The translations under genes were made by a program, and so were the position numbers. A stretch of 64,000 nucleotides of DNA from Pelecanus crispus (taxonomy: Eukaryota > Chordata > Aves > Pelecaniformes > Pelecanidae), in NCBI RefSeq assembly GCF_030463565.1, contig NC_134646.1, positions 18,132,001-18,196,000 on the forward strand, given 5' to 3'. Below are positions 25,362 through 38,149 of this stretch, in pieces; the first letter of the stretch is position 1, and each line of letters begins with the position of its first letter. The notes beneath the pieces were generated by a model. The model was not told where the DNA came from and made no database searches. It saw nothing but the letters and a program-made list of their open reading frames with translations.

Positions 25362-28300
25362 CTGTAACATGAAAAAACAAAAATCCTGTTGGTGTTAAAC
25401 TTTCATTTTTCTCTACATCTGTAAGAGTTAGATTAATTCCACTGACACCTAGAAACCACCCTTGAGTAAAACTTGTGTAAATAAAAAGATTTGACCCTTG
25501 GAATCACATACAATAAACTGAGTTAATCTACTGAAGATAAAAGGATAATTTTATTCCTTGGCACTAATTTTTAAGTCATAAGAAACAGTTTAAAAGTTGC
25601 TATACAGTCCTTTCCATTTGAGCTCTCAGAGTTTCCAGTTGCACCCATTGTGTTGATCATATGATTTATGTACACCATCCTGATTATATCCTCAGTACTT
25701 TTATCCTAGAAAATAGTGATAAAGGTGTATGCGGTCTTTTTTTTAGCTTCCTCTGAAGTCTATGCCCTTTTTCAAATATATCACAAACTTGCTGTCTCCA
25801 ATTCAAATGGTCTGTCACATCTTTCCTGTCTCTTCAGAGCCTCCTCTACATCTCATTTTTCTTTCAGGGCAGCAGCTGCTGGGCTCCTTCGAGGCTCTCG
25901 GCAAAGCTCAAAAGCCAAACAAAATACACAGAAACCTCTGAACTAGATTTCCATTTTCTTACAGGACTCTTGATCTATTGGTCTGCTCAACCTTAAGGGT
26001 CAATCACCACAAGAATTAGCTTCTACCCTGTAACTTAATAGCGACCCTTACTGTAAACAAGCTATTCCTTGTCACCATTCTTCTGGCAAGCACACAAAAC
26101 ATGCTGGCTTCACATCTCTCTTCCCCACATCACTAGCCCCTTTTTTATCACAAACACCCATCTTTCCCCAGCTGCGTCCACAGCTGTAGGAGTGGGGCCT
26201 GACACATCTTCAGATGCAAGGCAGCAGGCTGAACACTCAGGACTCACTTAATTCATTGAGAGCTTCCAGACATGGATACTCTGTTGCCAGTAAGGGGGGA
26301 TTCAACTTCGACATATAACGTTTCAGATTGTAGACCTAAAACCTAGCTTTAAGGCCTAATCTGCTAAACAAGTAAGTTTACTTAAGTGTTGGCATTTCAG
26401 AAAAAAAAAAACAAAAAAACCCAACAACCCCACATTTAGATATTACTTGCATGAATACATCTGTGGATATCTATGGGATCACAGGCTCAGGGCAGGAAGG
26501 CATAGGTCCAAAATGCAGCCGAAGTCCAGAATTCACCTCTCACTGCAAAGAATTTGGTCCATGAGAAGCAAGCAATACTTCTTATAAATGGGGTATATAT
26601 AGTCTTGATAACACAGTGTAACAATATGTCCAAATACCACCAACTGCTGCACTTTAAGAAGTCATAAAAGAGCTGTAAAAACAATTGAAATGCCAGTTTG
26701 CTCAGGGCATTGCACTTAATCTGTGTGACATCCAAACAAGGGTGTTTCTCATTAAGCAAATGGATTTTCACTGGTGAATTAGTATTAGCAAATTCATTGA
26801 TGATATTGGTAACATCATGTTCATTTTCATACATAAGTGTAACACAGGGTGACCAGGTGCTTATTTCTAAATGGAGGTTTGTGAACACTCACTGAAATGG
26901 TTAGGCTGCAATACCAGTTGTTGATCTGAGGGATTTCTGTTGAGTTCTCCAGAAAAAAAAGGAAGAAAAAAGATGGATCCAGGCATCAGTCCTTATAAAC
27001 ACAGTTTAAACAATGTGATTTCACAGTTGCTTAAAAGTCACGGAACAGCTGCGTTGAAATTGTAAAATCTGCAGTTTTATTATGCCAATGACTTTCTATT
27101 GGCCTCAGTCATAAAATAACATACTCCTCACTGAAGTTCTCTGCTGAACAAAAAACACATCCAGACTGACTAAAAATCAAACTCAGACAGGCAAAAAACA
27201 ATTTGGCCTTCATCTTGCTGGTCTTGATTGGCCCAATGATAAACAATTTTATTTTTCTTCCTCACTGCTACTCCTACTGATAATTACCTTATTCCAAATG
27301 GAGAAAATAAAGCACTGAAAAGTAACTATTGCTCAGAGGAATTCACAAATAGTACTTCATCCTCCTGCAGGAGTTAATGGCGTGCTGAAATTTTTCTAAC
27401 TTTTTCTGTTACTATTTTAGAACAAATTTCAAATTTGCCAACTCCAGAAGAGGATCTGCTGAGGTTTCTCTCCAGCAGAGAAGACAATGAGTCCTAATCA
27501 TTCACTACTGCTTGGGAATTCAGGTGATGGCTTTCAAACAAATTATTGCTTCTAGAGTAATAACTATTTTTAGCCTACATCTTCTGTGCCCATGTTAGAG
27601 GGTACATTAAGGTCTAGTGTACTGTATACTTTAGGCAGAATAAAAATAGGTTCTAAATATAGCACTTATTTGAACGCAAAATAGATGTTGCAGATAATAC
27701 TTCAGGGAGTGAAACTACTACAACACTGTACTGCTCATAGGTATAATATCAGGGAATCAGGGAAAACAGCCCTTTTCATGACTTCTGTGACAACAGGTAA
27801 TGTTTGAAACACATACTTCAAAACAAGAAAAACATAGGTAGGAATATTTGCCCTTTGCTCATTTAAAGATAATGTTCTAAATCTGATTTCTTTGTGCTTT
27901 TTAGCCTTGCTTTTCTAATATTGAGGGTGTTTTTTTCATACTTCGTGCTCTCTGACAACAGTGACTTGTCAAATATTTGAAGGACTGCATGCCAGGATAG
28001 ATGGGGTACAAAGCCTTCTTGAGGAGTCTGTAAACAATCTACTATGATTTGCATCAAATTATACTTGTATGGGATTGAGTCCATTAATTTTGTATTTGTA
28101 ATGGTATTTACCAGTCATATGACAGGATAAAAGATAACATGGTACACTGTGGCTATGACCAGAGTATCAAATATTGAATCAGTAGGAAGCCCCAAAAGAC
28201 ATTCTGATGATCCACTTACATTCCTTAAACTTAATTCCATCTGTTATTATGCATATCCTTAGATTTAGAAAACAGTGAATATTAATCTTCTGAAAGTATA

Positions 28301-31079
28301 AATAAAATTGATCTCTGTGGACATTATCTGATGACTCATCTCTTGGACTATGTAGAAATGCAGTTACTATCAAATAAATTTTATTTTTGGAACAGCTACA
28401 GCTAATGCAGTCATCATGCTGCCAATGTGTACCATTTAACCCTGGGGCTTATATTAATTTTACAGTGGAACTCAAACCATAGGCCACTATCATTTAATAG
28501 ACTGCTTAGGTACACAGGCACTGGGCAGGATCTAGACTTCTATGCGCTCAAAAAGACACCAAATTGCTACTGTTCAGCTTTCAGAGTTAGTAGCCTATTG
28601 AATTGGAAGGGGTCTTTCATACCTCTCAGAGATAAGATTTCAGATTGTTTGCAGACTCAGCCTCATCCTCTTAAACTATTTCTGGTTTTATATTTGGATG
28701 GCAAATGATTCAGGTCAGCAAGAATTATTCAGCCTTCTGTCTGAATCCCACTTTGACCTTCCACTTCAAAACTAGCACTCAAAGACTGAGAGCACCATAC
28801 AAGTCTCTGCTTTGAGACCCACATCACAGATGAGTTACACTCCCTCAAGCATCATAAACCTGCACTGTGAAAAAACTGACAGCTAACAAAATTGATTTTT
28901 TTTTAATTACCTGATGCAATGTGTCACATAGATTCCTAGGTAGTTCACACCTCCCAGAGCTGTTGTTTCACATATGTGGAAACACAACTATGAATGCATT
29001 AATTCTCTGAAAATTAGTGACTGATGTGTTTAGTACAAAGCCAGAGTTTCCAATACCAAAGGTGGCAACTGGGAAGAAATGCTGGTAGGGTGCACCGCGA
29101 TGTGTCTCCATTTGATCTCTGTACAGATGGAAAAGGAGGTGATCACAAGCAGTGCAGGATGATTCCTGGAAAGCTGGGATAAATCACACAGAAGATGATT
29201 TAGAGCACTGGTGCTGGATACCGATGCTTCACTGCATTGCCTTCTGGATTCTCCACTAGCCATACAGGTGACTGAGGTTCTAAGTTAAGTATCCAAGCTC
29301 TCACATACTGTGTTTATATTTGGCATGTAAATTCTCTTGGGCAAAAATACTGAGCCCAGGTTACATAGATTGTGATAAAAGGCATAGGTTCACCCTAATC
29401 ATTGTTTTCATTTGTTTTTTAAATTCAGTAAAGCTTCCAAAAATTCTGGATGGTAAAAAAATGCCAGTGATGATAATAATAAACCCACAGTTTTAGTAAC
29501 AGTAATAGTTTTCAGGTAAACAGGATGTTCTGGAATTTCCACATCTTTATCAGAAATGCTGTATGATTTGCCTTCCTTAAAACAAGAGACAGACATAGCC
29601 AAAGCATGCCTCGGTTTCATTTTTAAATGTAACATTTCACAGAATTAATCTCTCTTTTGTGTTTTATTTTCAATAACCAAAGAAAACAAGCCATCGTACA
29701 GCAATGGACCGAAAAGCAGACTGTTATCTAATGCAGTGAAACACAATGCGTGATTTGTGTTTTCTTTAACTGATTTAAACCACAGCTGAATTGCAAATCC
29801 CCCCCTTGTCAGAGAGAATGTAAAATCTGGGAAGCTCTAGATTTCTAGCAAACCTGAATGTTGACCTTGCACAGGTTTTCCTTCCTTTTTTGAATGCTCG
29901 TGAACTTAATTTGAATATAAGTGTTTCAAGGATCAGTCTGAAACAGTGTTTTTGAACTCATCTGGGTCATAGGAACTTTCTCAGCACTCTATTCTAATTT
30001 GCAGTTTTGCTATAATAAAATCCCCAAATATATTGCTACTGTCTAGACATTTTATCTGAAACAAGTGTCCTTTGTAGTCTCAGAGGACTTTTCTATTTTA
30101 TTTCCAGTAAATCAAAGTCTGTGAAGAGCTTTGGTTCTTATTAAGACATACCCTTCACAGTCCAGCGACTGCCAACGGAGGCAAGACATTGACAGTTCAT
30201 TTACATATAAGTGATGACTTCCATCAGGTAGTTGGCTCAAAAATACAATGGACATTTAAAGCATATCCAATATTTCTTGTTCTTTGATGAGCATCAAGTG
30301 CCAAGTTATACATAGAAACCGACTATTGGAAAGTGAAGGCTTCTCTTCACTGACCTTACACTGTCTTTTGCAGATTTGGAGTGACAAATTGTCATTCCAC
30401 TAAACGCAAGTTCATTCCTCCAAAGAGGCATGTAGAGCAAGCTGGTATCTAGAAACATCAAAACAACTGTAAGTTTCATAGAAAAATGCCCTGGCCGCAT
30501 TCATTGGTAGTGCAAGTCACCACATTTGCTGCAAAGCAGCCACCAAGGTTTGGACTGCAGGGGTGGGGGGGTGTTGACCCCTGCAGTGCCACAGCTCCTA
30601 GGCCAGGCAACACAGGGGTGTGGGGGCTGCTGTTCCCTCGAGCACAGCTGGACAAACAGTCACGCTCTCCCCTGGGGCTGGAAGGAGTGGGGAGAGAGGG
30701 CAGCCACCTGCCAAGTGTAACCTGGATGCCACTCATCGTGGATGGTACTGGAATCACAGCTGGAATAAATACAGCTTGGCACGGCAGAGGGAGGTGACTG
30801 GCCACTGTGGGCTGCAGCTGGCTTGGGCAAACACAAAATAGGCTTCAGTCTTTGATATGGTTTCGCACTTAGGCGTTATGGTGAGTGGAGGAGTGGAAGA
30901 ACCAGTGGCAAACTATTCCCAAAGGTCCGACAGTGATAACAGATGATGGATGTGCACTCGCTGTCTGGAGAGGATGAGGGAGAGTAAACCGCTCAGGTTA
31001 TTGCTAGTAGTTACTTTATGTAGGGTGTTTGCTGTTGGAAAGCATTATTTACAAGGTCAAGAGCACGGCAGAAGAATTT

Positions 31080-31188
31080 TGAGAAAATAATAGAAATATA
31101 ATAATAGAAAATTTTAGTTAATAATAAAAAATAATAGGAAAAAAAGAAATAATAGAAAATAATAATAATTAAAATATTGAAAAAGACT
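31080..31188. repeat. AT/purine-rich low-complexity tract
   Basis: The plus strand is almost entirely A, T and G, built from variants of AATAATAGAAA. It looks like a degenerate A-rich microsatellite. Its minus strand is a near-uninterrupted pyrimidine/A tract, which can mimic a splice polypyrimidine tract. Confidence 0.8.
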
Positions 31189-33200
31189 GAAAGAGGCAAA
31201 GGGGAAAATGTGCACCCTACTTCTAGCAGCTGGACGGAGCCAGAGTATGTGTCCTGCAGTAGCATCTATTCAGAAGAGTATTTTTTACATTTGTGTTAAA
31301 AAGGATGAAGGAAAGGAGAGAAGAAGCCTCCCAATTTCTCTCCCACTGGGAGAAAGCAGGCAGAATACATGCAGCAGCAGCAAATGCTTCAACTCTTCTC
31401 CAGATTTTCCTCTGCACCCAGGTTACCCTCAAACCTGCAGTGTCAGTTGTTCGTATGTAACATGCTTATGCCTTCAAACTAATCAGCAGGAGGGTGTTTA
31501 ACTGTTAACCTGGTAGGTCATTTTTAATCTCAGAAATGATAATCGATTGACTTCCTTCTGCCAGATGCTTAAGCACCTTGTTTTGGCAGAAGGGGCATGA
31601 ACAGCGAGGGGTGGACAGTTAGAAACTCCTAAAGGGCATGAGCTAGCAGTGGATAGACACTTCTCACTAGGCAGCACATCTGTTTTAGAGGGTCCCCATA
31701 GCCTCTCACCTCCAGGTGGGCTGGATACTGAACCAGGTGCTGGTGCGCCTGTGCGGCAATGGGGACGAAAACTCTGTGAAAATAACATCCCTTAATGATT
31801 TTCTTGCATCAGTCAGTTGTCAGCTGTGCTTACAGGACAAAAGAAGCAAGCCCTGCCTGCAGTCCTCAATATGTCCCTCCATGTTGCACAACCGACTTCA
31901 GGGACAGAGGTACCACTGCACCCACTGAGAAAAATTATAGGTGCCATTTAGTTTTTTAGCCCCTAAATTCTGAAATATTTCCTGAATTTTTGCTGAAGGA
32001 TGTTGCCTCTCCATTTACAGGAAGGCTGTCAGAATAAGGATTTGCCCCTTATACAGGTTAAAGAAAAAAGACCTAAAAAAAAGAAACCCACTGGTTTATA
32101 TGTTGCCCTAGGAAGGTTACAGGTTGGTACAATTTTACATTTTTCCTATCAATTGACCTGTCGTAGTGTTTTGATCCTTGAATCCATTATATACATTGCA
32201 CACTGATTCATCCTATCATACACAAATTGATATATATGTTTTAAAAAATGGTCTGAAATTATGTAACCTGCTGCGTTTTCACATTTATTCTTATGTCCTC
32301 ATTAAGGAGGTCTTCAACATGAAGGAGTCCTGTGTCCTGCTTACTGTCAGATGTAATACTCTTTCCCTACACTGGAACTTGATTTCTAAAGACTTCACCA
32401 GCTACTTTTCACACAGTGGCACCAGAAATCCTGATCAGAGGTGATTTTCTTTTCCACTCTCTCACTGAAGAAGTTGCTAATGCAGCTGACACTTGAAAAT
32501 CAGATTGCTTTGACTTTTGATGGGAAAATGCTGCAATAATAAACATTTATTAATTAGAAGTATATCAGAAGTTTAGTAATTAGAAGTTTGACAACAAAGG
32601 CCAATAACATTTCAACACTAAAACCCCCAAATTCTACATTCTTGGGAGAAGACTGATGAATGTCTTTTCCCACCTGAGATAATTCAGAAAACCTAGAATG
32701 AATTTTCAGACTGTTTCAGGGAGGCCAAGCTCATACTCTAAATAAACAAATTATTAGCCAGAGTGATTTGACCTGACTGTTTACAGAACCATGTTGTATT
32801 TGCAAGCAAAGCTCAGTTCAAGTATCCAAGTAAGATGTAAAATTGCTAAGTTATTCCTAGTTTCAATTACTGGATTCCCCTAAGTCAGCAAGTTTGCAGG
32901 CCATGTAGAACTATTCCATGTGATAAAGAGAAATTACTGCTGTTTTGGATTACTCTCAATTCTTTATAAAACTTTTATTTTTTAATTTATAAACCTTATA
33001 ACACACCCTTAATTTGGGCATGCTATAACATACAGGTTTTTTTAGTTTCAGCATTTGCTAACACATTTGCTCAGTAACACTTTTTATTTTTTAGAAAGGG
33101 AAAAGTTGAGCCAGATCTGTAAAATGCAATCCTTACAAAAAGAGAAAGAGCAATTTTTAACATTTTATAAAGCAAAATAATGGAAAAGGAAAATACTTAC

Positions 33201-33317
33201 CATGTGGTCCTGTAACTCCAGGAATAGCCCTATTTTATTTATTCTGGCCTGAAGTGTGGCCTTGTTTTGGTGTGTAGTAGAGGAATGGGAGAGCTTGTTT
33301 AAGGGATTTTTCTCATC
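33201..33317 (-). other. candidate 117-bp internal exon
   Basis: The minus strand has acceptor TTTTTCTTCCTTGGCTTGCTCAG, 117 bases, and donor ATG|GTAAGT. Only the phase 0-to-0 frame is open, 39 codons, starting DEKNPLNKLSHSSTTHQ and ending KIGLFLELQDHM. The other two frames stop early. It joins in phase to 37,076-37,118 and 25,315-25,361. I recognise no domain. Single-frame openness plus strong sites make it one of the better candidates, but chance is not excluded. Confidence 0.25.
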
Positions 33318-34004
33318 CTGAGCAAGCCAAGGAAGAAAAATATCACCAGCACATGACAAAAGGAAAGACTTATTAGCACCCATCAAGAGGGAAGAAAAAT
33401 ATGACCAAAAATACACTCCTGTACATCAGCTAGTCATACCTACAGAAGGATATAAGAGTTGACACAGAAGCTCCTAAGTACTAACACTTTACTTCCTCCA
33501 AACCAAACACGTTTTTGTAATCTTTATGTCCCCTGGAGAAACACTCCTAAAATGCAAGTGAAAGGGGAGTGCTAAGGAGCCAGGTATGACTACATTAGGC
33601 ACACAAGGTCATGCTTCGCATGCTTCACCAAAAATAGAAAAATACATATTTTTACAATTAAAACGTAAGTTCACATTAAGAGGAGGAAGAAATACTGCTT
33701 TCTGTACTGCATTCATAAAGCAGCCCCTTACCAACTCAGCTTGTTGCACAGAAGTGCCTCACACAGTAAATACTCATTTGAAAATAGGACCAACACCATC
33801 CAGAGCTATGTTCTTGGTATATATTTTGGCTTGCTTTAAAGTAAAATAAAATAACATATATTTAGCTTTAAAATGGCACATATTTGGCACAGTTTTGATG
33901 AATAGGAGTTTACCATGTGGATATTACTTTCTACAGAAAATAGACTATTCAAAAGAAATAACAAGAGCAGGATGCTTTCTAATATGTTCCAAAAGTAGAG
34001 AAAA

Positions 34005-34046
34005 CAAACACACACACACACAGAGACAAACAAACAAACAAACAAA
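34005..34046. repeat. (CA)n followed by (CAAA)n microsatellite
   Basis: About eight CA dinucleotides (34,005-34,022), a short GAGA break, then about five CAAA units. The repeat lies inside, and helps to keep open, a 255-codon minus-strand frame. Confidence 0.95.
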
Positions 34047-35624
34047 GGACTTAGTTTTACAAATACTTTCACATGTGAGAAAACAGTACTTCGCTGCCTG
34101 CACGTCAGTTGTTATTTTTGCAGGAAGGAGCACCGATTCACTTCTGACAAGACTAGGATTAATGCCATCAGAGTAAGAGGTAGTCAAATGACTTCCACAG
34201 ACGTAAACCAACTTTTTGTTTTTTCTTTTAAAACTATCTGTCATTAATACAATAGAGGATTCAAATGATGCATGCAGACACATGCATGCACACCCCCATT
34301 TTGTGCATTTAACCAGTACCACACTATTGAAGAAGGTTGGGTCCACAAGTCCCATAAATCCCATTATTGGTGATGGCAAACTTGCAAGGTGAGATTGGCA
34401 GGAGGCTTTGTGTTGTAGACAGACTTTGCGGGGTAGGTTAGGGACTAGGCAGGAAATGAAGACCCATTTAAAGAGTTTTCCTTCCTGCATTACTCTGGTC
34501 AACACAGCCAACACCATTTTAGCCACTGTATTACTCCTGCTGTGTCTTGATTTCAACATGTTCCTTATGAATCCTCTTAAAAGTTTATTTGCACCTTTAA
34601 CATTATGACCGAGCAATGCAGTCCTCAGTGACAGTCTCCAACTGGAAAATACAACTGGAATCACTGGAGAATAACTATAAAGAGTATAGAAAGAAACAAT
34701 TGCCAAGAACATTTATATTATGATTTCAAAGTCTAACCAAGCTTCTCCTCCATCGGTAGTGAAAACAAGGAGACAGGAGGAGAATAACAACAGAAGGAAT
34801 AAGAAAGAGAGGCAGCTGGAAGAAATAAGTAGGAAGCCCCAGAATGGAAACTCTTTTGGCAGGATCTGTGGAAAACAGACCCATATCCATAGAGCTGAAC
34901 TGTATAAAATAATGCATCACGAAATAAAGATTTAAATAATACACATGTTTAAACTTTGCTGTTACCTATTCTGCTCAAGTAAAGAAAAAAAAAAAAGGAT
35001 GTTTGGTAGTTTAGAGAACAGCCCAAATAAGAAAGGCCAAGTGAAATTGATTTCTTCCTATGCATGGTGCACTTGGTCTCTTCGGGTTTTGCACATGGAT
35101 ACTGTCTCACCAAAACTCTCCTTGTTGGACTGAGTACTGGTGGCTTCTCAAAGTCTCATCAGCACTGAGATGAGTCAGAAGTGGGACTGGGTAGTGGGAA
35201 GTACAGGAAACAATGCCAGAAGTATTTCATTAAAAAAAACCCCAAGAATCAGCATGTTGTTAAACCAAAAAAACCTGACCACATGAAGTATCCTTCACAC
35301 TTACTCCTCAAGATACTTATAGAGCAGATAAACAAAAAGCTGCTGTAAGCCAGCTCTCCAAGGTACATCTGTGCTACCTAAGAATTAACTCGTAGTGTTC
35401 ACACATGAAGCTGTACAAGTATACTGCACGGCAGAGGCAGACACTTTACAACTTCTTAATGACACATTGCGATAAGATACTGATACTGAATATTTTTCAT
35501 GTGGGAAAAAAAAAATTAGGACAGTCTGAAACAGATCATTTAAATGAATTGGTTTTGATGTGTCCATTTCTGCAACTGTTCATTGCTTTTGATAAATGCC
35601 TCGAACACACTTTGTGACTGTGGT

Positions 35625-35672
35625 AGTGCATCTGCCTCAGTTTCCTCATCTTGAAAGTCAGGATAATACTTT
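35625..35672 (+). repeat. MIR-like SINE core fragment
   Basis: GCCTCAGTTTCCTCATCTTG followed by GGATAATACT matches the best-conserved part of MIR (CCTCAGTTTCCTCATCTGTAAAATGGGGATAATA) apart from a small gap. MIR is an ancient tRNA-derived SINE found across amniotes, usually as short worn fragments in birds. The flanks no longer align by eye, so only the core is called. Confidence 0.5.
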
Positions 35673-36436
35673 TGCAACCATTAATTATCTACTATTTTTT
35701 TTTTAAAGCTATAGAAAAATTATGTATTACTTGGTGTTAAAAGTGCAGCAGCGAATGTTGCATTGGTCAGCATCAGAGGTACAGCAGCCTATCTCACCCT
35801 GGACAAAGCTACCCCGAACTGAACAAGGGCAGACTTGTACAGCTTTGTTACATGGTCAGCTGCAAATCTAACTGCAAGTTCTAGTCACAGAGGAAAGACT
35901 AAGAACTACAGATGATTCTTAAGGGAAAGCATTTTTAGGTAGTATCACAAATACAGGTATTCAGATTTTGCATAGCTCGCCACTGAAAACCACTGAAATT
36001 GAAGATGAAATCAAGAATGACCTGGAGCAGTGGAAGGTAAAGCAAACAGTGTTTCCAAACAGTTTGGATCCTTCCATGAGAAAGAAGCTATAGGCTGAAA
36101 TCTTGAGTGATACCTCTCTTGAGCTTCATAGCTAATTCTTGTTAGCATGAATGAATCATATTTAAGTTGCTTTTCAGTTTTAAGACATTATGTGCATTAG
36201 AGAAGCATAAGTCACCTTGCCTGTTTAGATGGATGCTATTGTATCTGTTTACTGCCATTAGAGATTAAAAGTACAGTTATAGTCATTAAAAAGGACTATG
36301 AAGACATGCCATTTTATTTTTGAACCACTGATGTTCCTGTAACTACTTAGGATCATTATTCATTTTTATAACAAAAAGAATTTCTTGGGTTTTTTTCTTT
36401 TTTACTTCTTTTCTTTTTCACTTCATCTCTTTGCAG

Positions 36437-36500
36437 AAGCAATGAGCTATAAAAACAGCCTCAGTCCTATGCTGGCTCAAGTTAGCAGCAATATTGTAAC
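36437..36500 (+). other. candidate 64-bp exon on the plus strand
   Basis: A pyrimidine tract of over 40 bases ends CTCTTTGCAG, followed by 64 bases and a consensus donor, AAC|GTAAGT. One frame is open; after two bases it reads A then MSYKNSLSPMLAQVSSNIV, so the ATG at 36,442 could also serve as a start. The other two frames stop within a few codons. It lies on the opposite strand to the minus-strand chain. Gene identity is unknown; an untranslated or lncRNA exon is equally possible. Confidence 0.25.
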
Positions 36501-37075
36501 GTAAGTTTCTGTTGAAAAAAATTCATTAAAAGCAAAGATGACAGCTTGACTTTCAGATTACAGGCAGAGCTACAGGACTGGCATGTAAAGAAAAAAAAAT
36601 CATATTCTTATTCGTTATGGAATTCTCTGAGATAATAAATATGTAAACCTGTAATGACATTTTCGGCCAGTCTCCTGAATATAACTAATAATCAGATAGT
36701 CTGCTGTTTCACAACCTTGGCTGCAATTTACAGTTATACATAGGCAGATTTCCTGACTCACCACACCAGCAACACAAATAAAATGTGAGATGTACAGAGG
36801 GATGTGAACAATGGGAAAAAGCAAAGAATTCTGGCAGAAGTTGAGAGATGGGTGACCATTAGAAAGCTTAGACCTTTTGTCTACTTTTGTTAGCTAAATT
36901 TGGGGTTGAGAAGAGAGGGCTGGCCCTTGCCCATGAGGAATGGCATTGCCCCACAGAGGGTCAGGCAAAAGGCTGCCAGCCCATGGAGACACAGAGTCAC
37001 CGTGACTTCAGAGCAGCACCAATGACCAAAAGTTCAGGAGTGTTGCCTGGCTCCAATGAAAAAAGATTCCCCTAC

Positions 37076-37118
37076 CTTAAGCATGTCTTTTAAAGTTGGT
37101 AAATCCCATGTAACAGCA
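37076..37118 (-). other. candidate 43-bp internal exon
   Basis: The minus strand has acceptor CCAGCTGTCTTTCTCCAAG, 43 bases and donor AAG|GTAGGG. Only one frame stays open: one base plus 14 codons (AVTWDLPTLKDMLK), ending at phase 0. It joins in phase to 38,013-38,149 upstream and 33,201-33,317 downstream. It is very short, so this is weak evidence taken alone. Confidence 0.18.
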
Positions 37119-37275
37119 CTTGGAGAAAGACAGCTGGAGTGACCTGAGTCTCTAAAAGCTCCTGGGAGACAAATACAGTAATTTTAGAGGAAGCCCATAC
37201 TTAATACTATAGACCAATTTCAAATTCACGAAATGTGAATAAGTACAGTGTTATGTATGTGACATAAAGTCATGT

Positions 37276-37314
37276 GATCCTTTTAAAATATGATTCTATG
37301 ATCCTTTTAAAATA
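37276..37314. repeat. two-copy 24-bp tandem repeat
   Basis: GATCCTTTTAAAATA begins at 37,276 and again at 37,300, a local tandem duplication with period 24. Confidence 0.65.
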
Positions 37315-38012
37315 CATGCAGTTGAGTACCAGCTCTCTCACTGTCCAGTTCCCCCAACAGGTCCAGTGATTACTATGGATATAAGATTGCATTATGATCT
37401 AACAGCTAGAAAAGCTGGTGTCTCAAATCATTCATTATTATTTTAAATCCAGAAGCACAAAAGCTGGAAGAATGTAATTTCAAAATGAGTAGAATTGACA
37501 AAAGAAAGCAACAAACAATAAAAGACAAATGATACCGAAATATTAGCTAAGCTACAAACTTCAAAATATTCTATTCTATTTTCTTTACATGTAATATGAA
37601 GCTGCTTCGTCATGTCTCCATTAGCACTTCCCATATCTTAGCTACAGTATATGTATGCTGATATGGGATTGTGTTCTGTGCGTTATGGCTGGTTATATAT
37701 TTCTCAAACGTTAATCCACTTTGAAATTTATTAAGCAGTAAAACTAAAATTCTATTAACCTTAATGGGATTTACACGAGGGAATTCACACTTAATATGGA
37801 TGCAACACTGATGCTTAAAACTGCTGCCAGGAAAAAGAAGACAGGCTTAGTGTAGTTAAAGCAAAGCCATCACATTTTCTATTTATGTAGTCCTTCACAA
37901 GGGTAATCCTCTGTGTATTAAGGAGGGAAGAAAAAGCCACAGACTAGTTAGTATTTAAGCTTCTCAGATGCCAAGTGAGATAACTGCATTTGCCAATAAA
38001 GGGTGGTCTTAC

Positions 38013-38149
38013 TGGTGTGGGACTAATAAACATTGGTAGAAGGATGGGAAGTCATTATCTTCAGTTTTCTTATGGGTCCTGAAAGTGCTATTGCTCACAT
38101 TTTCTAGTGCATAATGCTGTACACTAACACTGCTGTTGGAATATGTTCC
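38013..38149 (-). other. candidate 137-bp internal exon
   Basis: The minus strand has acceptor CATGTATATTATATTACAG, 137 bases and donor CCA|GTAAGA. Only one frame is open, phase 0 start to phase 2 end, 45 codons from GTYSNSSVSVQHYALENVSN to FPSFYQCLLVPH. Three N-glycosylation sequons (NSS, NVS, NST) would fit a secreted or membrane protein. No family is recognised. It joins in phase to 39,793-39,850 and 37,076-37,118. Confidence 0.25.

Noticed and set aside
35111-35164. Splice-flanked minus-strand 54-bp segment (ADETLRSHQYSVQQGEF)
   Set aside because: Sites are reasonable, but its phases (2 to 2) cannot join the neighbouring segments at 36.8, 37.1 or 33.3 kb. It shows how easily such segments arise by chance.
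37342-37372. Splice-flanked minus-strand segment reading ITGPVGGTG, reminiscent of a P-loop
   Set aside because: Only 31 bases, with a mediocre acceptor and no Lys-Ser/Thr after the glycines. The flanking candidates join in phase without it.
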